Positions 7,728 through 16,900 of a stretch of 64,000 nucleotides of DNA are shown piece by piece; the stretch's first letter is position 1, and every line of letters starts with the position of its first letter. The stretch comes from Chitinophaga skermanii (GTDB taxonomy: Bacteria; Bacteroidota; Bacteroidia; Chitinophagales; Chitinophagaceae). The DNA is taken from contig NZ_QLLL01000012.1 in NCBI RefSeq assembly GCF_003259335.1, forward strand, positions 62,001 through 126,000. Direction: 5' to 3'. Under the pieces are notes generated by a model that was not told the DNA's origin, searched no databases, and saw only the letters and a list, made by a program, of their open reading frames with translations. The position numbers and the translations under genes were made by a program.

Positions 7728-8087
7728 GTGTTGCAGGAAGAAGCAAATATCATTCAACAAGAAGAGCGTGAAGAAACGCCTACCGCAAAACAAGGTTGGC
7801 ATCTTCGCATCAATTACAGGCTGATGGTACAAAACATTCCATTCATCCTGTTCTTGGCAGCTTTGGCGCTCGTTTACATTGCGAATAGCCACCTAGCCGA
7901 GAAAAAAATCCGGAGGATCAATAAACTCGGAAAAGAGATTAAAGAACTAAAGTACCAGTACTTAAATGTGAAGAGCGAACTGATGTTTCAAAGCAAAATG
8001 AGCGAAGTGAGCAAAACGGTTGAAGGAACGGGACTGAAAGAGCTAAACGCCCCGCCACAGAAAATCGTGGTAAAAGATGAAAAATAA
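7728..8087 (+). CDS. ftsL: FtsL-like cell division protein
   Basis: A 119-aa bitopic membrane protein in the standard ftsL position between rsmH and ftsI. It has a cytoplasmic N-terminus, one transmembrane helix (about residues 37-54) and a periplasmic coiled coil rich in Lys, Glu and Leu (about 56-95). This is the architecture of FtsL, which bridges FtsQ and FtsB to the FtsW-FtsI synthase, although sequence identity within the family is low. The start is GTG 7728 or the adjacent TTG 7731; no in-frame ATG precedes the membrane helix closely enough. Gaps of 89 bp and 158 bp flank it. Confidence 0.75.
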   Translation: MLQEEANIIQQEEREETPTAKQGWHLRINYRLMVQNIPFILFLAALALVYIANSHLAEKKIRRINKLGKEIKELKYQYLNVKSELMFQSKMSEVSKTVEGTGLKELNAPPQKIVVKDEK

Positions 8088-8245
8088 AACATTCATCTGC
8101 ACCAAAACAAACTAAACTAATTACCTGGAAAAAGACAAGATCATTTTACCCCAACATATCATACGGTTCATTTATACATAACTATCGGAAACGTATATAC
8201 GAAAAAGGTGAAATGAAAACGAGAATATAAACTAACCCTCAAACG

Positions 8246-10351
8246 TTGGAAATTAAAAAAGACATACTATGGCGAGTATATCTGTGCTTTATAGGCATGG
8301 TGATATTCGCTGTGGCTATTTTGGCCAAAGTGTTCGTCATTCAAAACGTACAAGGGGCCAAATGGAAAAGCTTTGCCGACAGTTTACAAACACAATATGT
8401 AACACTCGACGCCGACCGGGGGACAATTTACTCAGAAGAAGGTCGAATGCTTTCCACTTCTGTTCCATACTTCGACATACGGATTGACTTTGCCGCGGAT
8501 GGATTGAGAAAAGATAACGGGAAAATATTCACTGATAATTTAGATAGTCTTTCTATAGCGTTAGCCGGTTTGTTTCAAGACAAATCGGTTAATGCATATA
8601 AGACCCTCCTAAAAGAAGGGTATAAAAGTCGCGATAGATATTTCTTGTTGAAGAGAAATATCAACTTCTCCCAATTCCAAGCGTTGCGGGAGTTTCCTAT
8701 GTTTAAACTAGGAAGAAACAAAGGTGGTTTGATTGCTGAGACGAAGAATAAACGCATCAATCCATTTAAACTCTTGGCTAATCGTACGATCGGTTTGGCA
8801 AGGGATAATGCACAAAACGTAGGGTTGGAAAACACATACGACAGCGACCTTCGCGGTGTAACAGGTAAACGTCTAATGCGCCGTATTGCTGGTGGTACTT
8901 ACGTTCCAATGGATGGGTACGATATCGAACCAGAAAATGGTAAAGACATCGTAACAACCCTCGACGTAAACATGCAAGACATCGTGGAAACAGCGCTGAT
9001 GCGTATGATGATCCAGAATGAATGTGAGCATGGAGCTTGTATCTTAATGGAAGTAAAAACCGGTAAGATCAAGGCCATTGCAAATTTGGGTCGTCAACCA
9101 GATGGTAGCTATACGGAAGATTACAACTATGCTTTGCAAGCAGGCGAGCCCGGGTCAACTTTCAAATTGGCCACCATGATCGCCCTGTTAGAAGATAAAT
9201 ATATCACGCCTGAAGATCAAGTTGACTTGAACTATGGATCGTGGAAAGTAGGCAAAAGAACCGTGTACGATTCTGAGCCACATCATCTCACTAACGTCAC
9301 CATCAAACATGCATTCGAAAGAAGTTCGAACGTAGCGATGGCGAAGTTGGTGCAACAATATTATAAAGGCCAACCCAATGCTTTCGTAAAGCACTTACAA
9401 GCATTACGTCTCGATTCTGTAACAGGAATCGATTTGAAAGGTGAAGGTCGCCCTGTTATTAAAAACACGGCATCAAAAACGTGGAGCGCCACCAGTTTAC
9501 CTTGGATGGCCTTTGGTTATGAAGTGTTACAATCGCCACTCCAAACCGCCATGTTATACAATGCAGTGGCCAACAACGGCAAAATGATGCGTCCTTACTT
9601 GGTGAACTCCGTAATGGAATTCGGCGAACCAATTAAAACGTTTTCACCACAAGTTGTGATGGATAGCATATGTAGCCAACATACTTTGAAACAAATAAAA
9701 AGTATGCTAGAAGGTGTAATGATATCAGGTACAGGTAGAGCTTTATTTAGCCCTTATTACAAAATTGCCGGCAAAACGGGTACTGCCCTAGTTGCCGATC
9801 AACATAGAGGTTACGCTGCGAAGATCTATCAATCATCGTTTGCAGGTTATTTCCCTGCCGACGATCCACAATATACTTGCGTAGTGGTGATTAAAAACAA
9901 ATCCCACGCCGCTAAAATTTATGGTGCAACCGTTGCAGGTCCAGTGTTTAGAGAAGTTTCCGATAAACTCTTCGCCATTGCAGTCGATAAGCACAAACCC
10001 ATGGAAGGCACCGCTCAAATTGATACCCTCCTTGCTGTAAAAAGCGGGAAAGGCAGCGATTGGAGAAGTATTGTCAACACTTTACAACTTCCTTGGAAAG
10101 GCACGCTCACCAATAATAACTGGGTTGATGCCTCCATTAATGAACAAAAATTTGCGTTCCAACCGCTCGTTCAACCCGGTGGCACTACCGTGCCAAACGT
10201 TAAAGGAATGGGCTTAAAGGATGCATTATACTTGTTAGAAAATGCCGGCCTCCGTGTAGTTATTAAAGGAGCCGGTAAAGTAGTTACACAATCGTTGCCA
10301 GGCGGAACTGCTATTGGTAACGATAAAACGATTGTTATAGAGTTGAGCTAA
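8246..10351 (+). CDS. ftsI: penicillin-binding protein FtsI (PBP3-type) with PASTA domain
   Basis: The septal peptidoglycan transpeptidase. It has an N-terminal membrane helix (about 11-33), a PBP dimer domain, and a transpeptidase domain with the active-site serine in STFK (304-307), SSN (360-362) and KTG (510-512). A single PASTA domain occupies about residues 642-701, starting VPNVKGMGLKDALYLL. Length is 701 aa. The start codon is TTG 8246: MEIKKDILWRVYL is the expected N-terminus and no in-frame ATG comes before residue 18. Its stop overlaps the murE start by one base (TAATG), indicating translational coupling. Confidence 0.95.
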   Translation: MEIKKDILWRVYLCFIGMVIFAVAILAKVFVIQNVQGAKWKSFADSLQTQYVTLDADRGTIYSEEGRMLSTSVPYFDIRIDFAADGLRKDNGKIFTDNLDSLSIALAGLFQDKSVNAYKTLLKEGYKSRDRYFLLKRNINFSQFQALREFPMFKLGRNKGGLIAETKNKRINPFKLLANRTIGLARDNAQNVGLENTYDSDLRGVTGKRLMRRIAGGTYVPMDGYDIEPENGKDIVTTLDVNMQDIVETALMRMMIQNECEHGACILMEVKTGKIKAIANLGRQPDGSYTEDYNYALQAGEPGSTFKLATMIALLEDKYITPEDQVDLNYGSWKVGKRTVYDSEPHHLTNVTIKHAFERSSNVAMAKLVQQYYKGQPNAFVKHLQALRLDSVTGIDLKGEGRPVIKNTASKTWSATSLPWMAFGYEVLQSPLQTAMLYNAVANNGKMMRPYLVNSVMEFGEPIKTFSPQVVMDSICSQHTLKQIKSMLEGVMISGTGRALFSPYYKIAGKTGTALVADQHRGYAAKIYQSSFAGYFPADDPQYTCVVVIKNKSHAAKIYGATVAGPVFREVSDKLFAIAVDKHKPMEGTAQIDTLLAVKSGKGSDWRSIVNTLQLPWKGTLTNNNWVDASINEQKFAFQPLVQPGGTTVPNVKGMGLKDALYLLENAGLRVVIKGAGKVVTQSLPGGTAIGNDKTIVIELS

Positions 10352-11817
10352 TGAAGGTTTTAAGAGACATATTATATAACGTCAATATTGTTTCCATCCA
10401 TGGTGATAACAATATCGAAGTGCATGCGCTAAGTATCGACTCTAGGCACATCGCACAAGGCGATGCGTTTATTGCCATCAAAGGAGTAGCGGCAGATGGA
10501 CATGCATACATTACCAAAGCTATTTCATTAGGCGCAACGGCAATTGTGTGTGAAGATTTACCAGCAGAACTACAAGACGGCGTATGCTACGTGCAAGTGA
10601 GTAACAGTCATGCTGCTTGTGGTATTATGGCAAGCAACTTTTACAATAATCCATCGAAACAACTACAATTAGTAGGCGTAACAGGAACGAACGGCAAAAC
10701 TACCATTGCTACTATCCTCTTCCGATTGTTTTCGAAAATGGGATACCATTGTGGGCTGATTTCTACCGTACAAAATCAAATCGGCGATGAAATCATTCCT
10801 AGTACACACACTACGCCAGATGCTATTAGCTTAAACGCTTTGTTGGCGAAAATGGTGGAAGAAGGATGTTTGTATGCTTTCATGGAAGTAAGCTCCCACG
10901 CGATTCATCAACAACGTATCGCGGGATTACAATTTGCTGGTGGAATTTTCTCAAATATTACACACGATCATCTCGACTATCATAAAACGTTCGACGAATA
11001 TATCCGCGTGAAGAAATCTTTCTTCGATAGTTTACCAAGCAACGCGTTTGCTTTAACAAACATCGATGATAAACGCGGAAACGTGATGCTTCAAAACACC
11101 AAGGCGCGGAAAGCCAGTTACAGTTTACGCACCTTGGCCGATTTCAAAGGCAAAATCTTAGAGAATGGCCTAACAGGCTTGTTCATGCAGATTGGTGAAA
11201 GCGAAGTACACTTCAGGTTGATAGGCGAATTTAACGCGTACAACCTGTTGGCGGTTTATGGAGCAGCTATATTACTGGGTAAAAGCAAAGATGAAGTACT
11301 GCGCATTTTAAGTGATGTACAAGGTGCTGAAGGTAGATTCGAATATATCGTTTCCGCTAAGGATAAGATTATCGGTATCGTAGATTATGCACATACCCCT
11401 GATGCTTTGCTAAATGTGTTGGCTACGATTAAAAATCTACGTCAAGGTCATGAGCAAATCATCACAGTAGTTGGTTGCGGTGGCGATAGGGATAAAACGA
11501 AACGCCCAATAATGGCAGAAGTGTCGGCGGAGCATAGTGACAAAGTAATTTTCACATCCGACAACCCTCGTAGTGAAGACCCGGCAGAAATTATACGTGA
11601 AATGGAAGTCGGTGTAGCCGCTCATCTTAGGAAGAAAACAATCTCGATCCAAGATCGCAAAGAAGCCATTAAAACGGCGATTAGCTTAGCTGGGAAAGAT
11701 GATATTGTGCTAGTGGCAGGAAAAGGGCACGAGAAATACCAAGAAATTCACGGGGTAAAACACCCGTTCGATGACAAAAAAGTACTCGAAGAAATGTTTC
11801 AATTACTAGGAAAATAA
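10351..11817 (+). CDS. murE: UDP-N-acetylmuramoylalanyl-D-glutamate--2,6-diaminopimelate ligase
   Basis: A cytoplasmic ATP-dependent ligase that adds the third residue of the stem peptide. The ATP loop TGTNGKTT is at residues 111-118, followed by MEVSSHAIHQQR near 178 and DYAHTPDALLNVL near 345. DNPR at 404-407 is the motif that selects meso-diaminopimelate over lysine, so the cell wall is predicted to be the DAP type. Length 488 aa is normal. It is joined to ftsI by a one-base overlap and followed by mraY after 33 bp. Confidence 0.97.
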   Translation: MKVLRDILYNVNIVSIHGDNNIEVHALSIDSRHIAQGDAFIAIKGVAADGHAYITKAISLGATAIVCEDLPAELQDGVCYVQVSNSHAACGIMASNFYNNPSKQLQLVGVTGTNGKTTIATILFRLFSKMGYHCGLISTVQNQIGDEIIPSTHTTPDAISLNALLAKMVEEGCLYAFMEVSSHAIHQQRIAGLQFAGGIFSNITHDHLDYHKTFDEYIRVKKSFFDSLPSNAFALTNIDDKRGNVMLQNTKARKASYSLRTLADFKGKILENGLTGLFMQIGESEVHFRLIGEFNAYNLLAVYGAAILLGKSKDEVLRILSDVQGAEGRFEYIVSAKDKIIGIVDYAHTPDALLNVLATIKNLRQGHEQIITVVGCGGDRDKTKRPIMAEVSAEHSDKVIFTSDNPRSEDPAEIIREMEVGVAAHLRKKTISIQDRKEAIKTAISLAGKDDIVLVAGKGHEKYQEIHGVKHPFDDKKVLEEMFQLLGK

Positions 11818-11850
11818 ACAAAAAATATAAGCGCGTAACAGTTAACAAAT

Positions 11851-13101
11851 ATGTTATACTATTTATTCAATTACTTAAAAGAACACTTCAACATTAGCGG
11901 ATCGGGTATGTTCCAGTTCATTACCTTCCGCGTGACTATGGCATTGCTGTTATCGCTTGTTATTTCATTGTTGCTTGGAAAGAGAATCGTAAGGTATTTA
12001 CAGAAAAAACAAATTGGCGAAACCATCCGTGATTTGGGTTTAGCCGGTGAAAATACAAAGAAAGGAACACCAACGATGGGTGGCTTGATCATTTTGGCGG
12101 CCATCATCATCCCAACCATCCTTTTCGCCCGCGTGATGAACGTGTACATCCTATTAATCTTGTTATGTACAATTTGGTTAGGATTGATAGGGTTTATTGA
12201 TGACTATATCAAAGTATTTAAAAAGAATAAAGAAGGTTTGGCAGGAAGATTTAAAATTCTTGGCCAAGTGGGATTAGGCTTGATTGTAGGAACAACTTTA
12301 TACTTCAATGAAAACGTGGTGATCAGCCGCGAAGTAATGAACGGTAAAAAGTTAGCACCTACAGAACAAGTAATCAGCAAAGAAGAAAGGGTGACGAAAG
12401 ACGGGCACCGTTTCGTTGATGTGAAAACTCCCATTACAACGATCCCGTTCGTAAAAAACCACGAATTCAACTATTCGAAATTGATTTCTTGGATCCCAGG
12501 TGGTGAAAAATATACGTTCGTCATCTACATCCTAGCTGTGATTATCATTATCACTGCTGTATCCAATGGGGCAAACCTAACTGATGGGTTAGACGGATTG
12601 GCAACGGGCGTGTCGGCTGTAATTGGGGTCTGTTTGGGGATATTTGCGTATGTATCGGGTAACATCCAGTTCGCTGAGTATTTAAATATTATGTACATCC
12701 CCAACTTGGGTGAATTGTCCATTTTTATTGCAGCGTTTGTAGGTGCGTGTGTTGGCTTCTTGTGGTATAATGCTTATCCTGCACAGGTTTTCATGGGTGA
12801 TACGGGTAGTTTAGCATTAGGCGGTATCATTGCATCGTTGGCTATTATTGTAAGAAAAGAATTGTTAGTACCTATTTTCTGTGGTGTGTTTTTGGTGGAA
12901 AGTTTGAGCGTGATGATCCAGGTTAGTTACTTCAAGTATACAAAAAAGAAATATGGTGAAGGAAGAAGACTCTTGAAAATGTCGCCTTTACATCACCACT
13001 ATCAAAAATTGGGATACCACGAAAGTAAGATCAGCGTGCGTTTCTGGATTGTAACGATTATGTGTGCGGCTGTATCTATTGCAACGTTGAAAATGAGATA
13101 A
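11851..13101 (+). CDS. mraY: phospho-N-acetylmuramoyl-pentapeptide-transferase
   Basis: The integral membrane enzyme that makes lipid I by transferring phospho-MurNAc-pentapeptide to undecaprenyl phosphate. Conserved features are GTPTMGGL (72-79), the Asp pair in GFIDDY (D117, D118), NLTDGLDGLA (242-251), FMGDTGSLALGG and the SPLHHHYQ loop. It has about ten membrane helices. An extra hydrophilic stretch of roughly 70 residues (about 151-222, rich in Lys, Glu, Val) splits the N- and C-terminal halves; this makes it longer (416 aa) than the 360-aa E. coli enzyme and is, as far as I know, common in Bacteroidota. Confidence 0.97.
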   Translation: MLYYLFNYLKEHFNISGSGMFQFITFRVTMALLLSLVISLLLGKRIVRYLQKKQIGETIRDLGLAGENTKKGTPTMGGLIILAAIIIPTILFARVMNVYILLILLCTIWLGLIGFIDDYIKVFKKNKEGLAGRFKILGQVGLGLIVGTTLYFNENVVISREVMNGKKLAPTEQVISKEERVTKDGHRFVDVKTPITTIPFVKNHEFNYSKLISWIPGGEKYTFVIYILAVIIIITAVSNGANLTDGLDGLATGVSAVIGVCLGIFAYVSGNIQFAEYLNIMYIPNLGELSIFIAAFVGACVGFLWYNAYPAQVFMGDTGSLALGGIIASLAIIVRKELLVPIFCGVFLVESLSVMIQVSYFKYTKKKYGEGRRLLKMSPLHHHYQKLGYHESKISVRFWIVTIMCAAVSIATLKMR

Positions 13102-13124
13102 TCATCCCAAAAAGAAAGATTGAA

Positions 13125-14498
13125 TTGGAAAATAATCAAACATATCATCCAACAAAGACGAAATTAATCGTACTCGGTGCCGGCGAAAGCGGTATCGGTG
13201 CGGCTATTTTAGGCAAGCAAAAAGGTTACGAAGTTTTTGTTTCGGATGGCGGTGCTATTAAGGATATCTATAAACAAGAGTTAGCAGTTAACAACATTCC
13301 ATTTGAAGAGTTGCAACATTCGATGGACGTGATTTTAGGTGCTGATGAAATTGTGAAAAGCCCAGGTATCCCAGAGAAAGCCGACATCATGAAGCAAATC
13401 CGGGCAAAAGGCATCCAAGTTATTTCTGAAATTGAATTTGCATATCGTTATAGCAAAGAAAGCAAAATAATCGCGATCACCGGTAGCAACGGGAAAAGTA
13501 CCACTACCGCGCTTACATACGACATATTTAAGCGCGCAGGCCTCGACGTGGCCATGGTAGGTAATATTGGAGTAAGTTATGCAAAGCAAGTTGCTACGGC
13601 ACCTGCGGAGTATTACGTAATTGAGATAAGCAGTTTCCAGCTAGACGATATCATCACGTTTAAGCCCAACGTGGCAATCCTTTTGAATATCACACCCGAT
13701 CATCTCGACAGGTATGAATACAAGATGGAGAACTACGTGGCATCAAAGTTCCGTATCGCCATGAATCAAACAGCCGAAGATTACTTCGTATTCTGTTTAG
13801 ACGACCCGGAGATAATGGAACACTTGAAAGCGAAACCCATTATTTCAACATTAATACCATTTACTATTATGGAACCACTGAAAGAAGGCGGCTTTATAGA
13901 AAACAATCAATTGAAAATTCAATTGAAGGATGGTATGGAAGCAGAGATCGTATCGATGTACGACTTAGCTTTAAAAGGTAAACATAATTTATATAATTCG
14001 ATGGCCGCAGGCATCGCGGGTAGAACTATGAATATTAGAAATGAAAAGGTCCGCGAAAGCTTAGTTAGTTTCAAGAGCTTAGAACACCGTATGGAACATG
14101 TATCTACGGTGCGTGGTGTAGAGTTTATTAATGATAGCAAAGCCACTAATGTAAACTCACTCTGGTTTGCACTGGAAAGCATGGAAAGTCCAGTTGTGCT
14201 AATCATGGGTGGTGTTGATAAAGGCAATGATTACAACGCGGTGAAAGAGCTCGTTCAAGAAAAAGTAAAAGCCATTGTATGTTTAGGTATCGATAATAAG
14301 CCTATTCACGACTCATTAGCAGAATATGTTGATGTAATGGAAGATACTTTATCGATGAAAGATGCTGTTGAAAAAGCATTTAAACTCGCTGCTAAAGGTG
14401 ATGTTGTATTGCTTTCTCCTGCATGCGCAAGCTTCGATCTTTTCAAAAACTATGAAGAAAGAGGTAAGCAATTCAAACTAGCTGTACGCGAATTGTAG
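13125..14498 (+). CDS. murD: UDP-N-acetylmuramoylalanine--D-glutamate ligase
   Basis: It adds D-glutamate to UDP-MurNAc-L-Ala in the cytoplasm. With the start used here (457 aa), VLGAGESGIGAA is at 16-27, the ATP loop TGSNGKST at 119-126, then ISSFQLDD and the NDSKATN motif near residue 342. The open frame extends upstream to a GTG at 13062 inside mraY, but that would add 21 unlikely residues. TTG 13125 is preceded by an A/G-rich AAAGAAAG stretch and begins MENNQ, so I prefer it. This gives 23 bp between mraY and murD. Confidence 0.94.
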   Translation: MENNQTYHPTKTKLIVLGAGESGIGAAILGKQKGYEVFVSDGGAIKDIYKQELAVNNIPFEELQHSMDVILGADEIVKSPGIPEKADIMKQIRAKGIQVISEIEFAYRYSKESKIIAITGSNGKSTTTALTYDIFKRAGLDVAMVGNIGVSYAKQVATAPAEYYVIEISSFQLDDIITFKPNVAILLNITPDHLDRYEYKMENYVASKFRIAMNQTAEDYFVFCLDDPEIMEHLKAKPIISTLIPFTIMEPLKEGGFIENNQLKIQLKDGMEAEIVSMYDLALKGKHNLYNSMAAGIAGRTMNIRNEKVRESLVSFKSLEHRMEHVSTVRGVEFINDSKATNVNSLWFALESMESPVVLIMGGVDKGNDYNAVKELVQEKVKAIVCLGIDNKPIHDSLAEYVDVMEDTLSMKDAVEKAFKLAAKGDVVLLSPACASFDLFKNYEERGKQFKLAVREL

Positions 14499-14527
14499 CA
14501 ATTTTTATCACGATAAAAAATTGAGCC

Positions 14528-15736
14528 ATGAATAAGTTACTACGTAAAACCCAGGGTGATAAAGTGATTTGGTCGATAGTGATTTTCCTGTCGGTAGTAA
14601 GCTTATTGGCGGTATATAGCTCAATTGGTTCTTTGGCATATAGGCGATATAACGGTAACACCGAGTTCGTTTTAATAAAACAGCTCGTAGTACTTGGTTT
14701 AGGATTGCTGATTATATATTTCGCACACCGGGTGAATTATACGATTTACTCGAGGGTAGCGCAAATTGGGTTCTTGATTTCCATCCCGCTTCTTATGTAC
14801 ACACTCGTATTTGGTTCGAATGTGAACGACGCTAGCAGGTGGATCAAAATCCCGATCATCAACCTCACCTTCCAAACTTCAGATATTGCAAAGCTCGCTT
14901 TGTTCATGTACGTAGCGAGGATGCTGTCGAAAAAGCAACACGTGATTAACGATTTCAAGAAGGGATTTCTGCCGATGATTATTCCAATCGGTATTATCTG
15001 CATGTTGATTATGCCGGCAAATATGAGTACAGCGCTGTTGTTGGGGTTGAGTTGTATGACATTATTATTCATGGGGCGCGTACCTATTAAATATTTGCTG
15101 TCGCTCATAGGATTGGGCATCTTGGGGTTAGTGATGTTCTTTGTAATAGCGAAAGCTGTGGGTTTTGAAGGTAGGATTCAAACATGGATCAACCGTATCG
15201 AGAATTTCGTTACCGCAAAAGAGCACGATGATATGCCTTACCAAGTACAGCAAGCCAACATCGCCATTGCAGGCGGTGGTGTAATTGGTAAAGGTCCGGG
15301 TAATAGCACGGCAAAAAATTTCTTGCCACACCCCTATTCCGATTATATCTATTCGATCATTATCGAAGAATACGGGATGTTTGGCGCGGCTTTGATATTA
15401 ATGGCTTACTTGGTTTTACTATTGAGAAGCATACGGATATTCAAGAATTGCCCGTACGCATTCGGCGCCTTTTTAGCCTTGGGATTGAGCGTGACACTTG
15501 TCATACAAGCCCTTGCCCATATGGCGGTGAATGTTGGGCTCTTCCCGGTAACAGGTTTAACCCTACCGTTGGTGAGCATGGGTGGTTCTAGTGTAATATT
15601 TACTAGTTTGGCTATTGGTATTATTTTGAGTGTGAGTAGAAACGTGGAAAATATAGAAGGAGCGAAGAAAGAGAAGAAGGAATCAGAAGAAGATATTCCA
15701 CCTCCTGCCACAGATCAAATTCAAGCGGTAGCATAA
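14528..15736 (+). CDS. ftsW: septal SEDS glycosyltransferase FtsW
   Basis: A polytopic SEDS-family protein (402 aa, about ten membrane helices) that polymerises lipid II at the septum together with FtsI. Seen motifs include the NDASRWIKI loop near residue 100, GGGVIGKGPGNSTAKNFLPHPYSDYI near residue 250 and the C-terminal GLTLPLVSMGGSS signature. The tail is acidic and Pro-rich. It starts 29 bp after murD and is followed by murG, the classic dcw order. RodA is the alternative for an isolated SEDS gene, but the location supports FtsW. Confidence 0.94.
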   Translation: MNKLLRKTQGDKVIWSIVIFLSVVSLLAVYSSIGSLAYRRYNGNTEFVLIKQLVVLGLGLLIIYFAHRVNYTIYSRVAQIGFLISIPLLMYTLVFGSNVNDASRWIKIPIINLTFQTSDIAKLALFMYVARMLSKKQHVINDFKKGFLPMIIPIGIICMLIMPANMSTALLLGLSCMTLLFMGRVPIKYLLSLIGLGILGLVMFFVIAKAVGFEGRIQTWINRIENFVTAKEHDDMPYQVQQANIAIAGGGVIGKGPGNSTAKNFLPHPYSDYIYSIIIEEYGMFGAALILMAYLVLLLRSIRIFKNCPYAFGAFLALGLSVTLVIQALAHMAVNVGLFPVTGLTLPLVSMGGSSVIFTSLAIGIILSVSRNVENIEGAKKEKKESEEDIPPPATDQIQAVA

Positions 15737-15775
15737 AAAAATATCAAACAAAAAAGAAAAGGATTTACATATACA

Positions 15776-16873
15776 ATGGCACATAAAGTTATCATAGCAG
15801 GCGGAGGAACAGGAGGACATATATTTCCTGCTATAGCCATTGCAAATGCATTGAAAAAGATAGAACCAGGTATAGAAATCTTGTTTGTAGGTGCCGTTGG
15901 AAAGATGGAAATGGAGAAAGTACCACAAGCGGGTTACAAAATTGAAGGGTTAGAAATTGTGGGGTTCAATAGGAGTAACATATTTAAAAACTTGTTGCTA
16001 CCATTTAAGCTCTTTAAAAGTTTACGTAAAGCACGTAGCATTATCCGTGAATTTAAACCGGATGTTGCTGTAGGGGTTGGCGGTTTTGCTAGCTTTCCAA
16101 TTCTACGTGCCGCACAAAAAATGGGAATACCTACACTGATCCAAGAACAAAATTCTTATGCAGGTAAAAGCAATAAAATACTTGCGAAGAAAGCAGTAAA
16201 AGTTTGTGTAGGATACGACGGGATGGAACAATTTTTTCCAGCGGCGAAAATTATACAAACAGGCAACCCAGTTCGCAGTAACATCACCCAAAGCGATGTT
16301 ACTAAAGAAGATGCACTCAAATACTTCGACCTCGTAAACGGCAAAAAAACCGTGTTCTCCGTAGGTGGTAGCTTGGGCGCAAAATCTATCAACGAAGCTC
16401 TTTTACCACATTTGCAAACATTCGTGGCAAAAGATGTACAGCTGATCTGGCAAACCGGGAAACCGTTCTACCAAACAGCACTAGAAGCAGCGAAACCGTT
16501 CGCTTCACATGTAAAGGTCTTTGAATTCATTAACGTGATGGACTTCGCTTATAAAGCTGCCGACGTGGTAATTTCCCGCGCCGGTGCATTAGCCATCGCG
16601 GAATTATGTGTAGCGAAAAAACCGGTCATCTTTGTTCCGTATCCTTTCGCCGCAGAAGATCATCAAACAGCAAACGCCATGAACTTGGTAAATAAAAAAG
16701 CTGCATTGATGATTAAAGACAACGATGTGCGCATACAATTGACCAACGAAGTATTCAGTCTTTTGCAAAACAATGCACTCGTAGAACAATTAGAAAAAAA
16801 TATTACACCGCTAGGCAATACGCATGCCGACATGACAATTGCCAAAACAGTGTTAGAAATAATTAAGAAATAA
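15776..16873 (+). CDS. murG: UDP-N-acetylglucosamine--N-acetylmuramyl-(pentapeptide) pyrophosphoryl-undecaprenol GlcNAc transferase
   Basis: A peripheral membrane GT28 glycosyltransferase that turns lipid I into lipid II. GGGTGGH is at residues 9-15, with QEQNSYAGKSNKIL near 123, GGSLGAKSIN near 198 and the donor-site helix VISRAGALAIAEL near 263. Length 365 aa is normal. It lies between ftsW (39 bp gap) and murC (27 bp gap). Confidence 0.97.
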   Translation: MAHKVIIAGGGTGGHIFPAIAIANALKKIEPGIEILFVGAVGKMEMEKVPQAGYKIEGLEIVGFNRSNIFKNLLLPFKLFKSLRKARSIIREFKPDVAVGVGGFASFPILRAAQKMGIPTLIQEQNSYAGKSNKILAKKAVKVCVGYDGMEQFFPAAKIIQTGNPVRSNITQSDVTKEDALKYFDLVNGKKTVFSVGGSLGAKSINEALLPHLQTFVAKDVQLIWQTGKPFYQTALEAAKPFASHVKVFEFINVMDFAYKAADVVISRAGALAIAELCVAKKPVIFVPYPFAAEDHQTANAMNLVNKKAALMIKDNDVRIQLTNEVFSLLQNNALVEQLEKNITPLGNTHADMTIAKTVLEIIKK

Positions 16874-16900
16874 AGCCTACTCAAAGTAGGCACACGGTAT

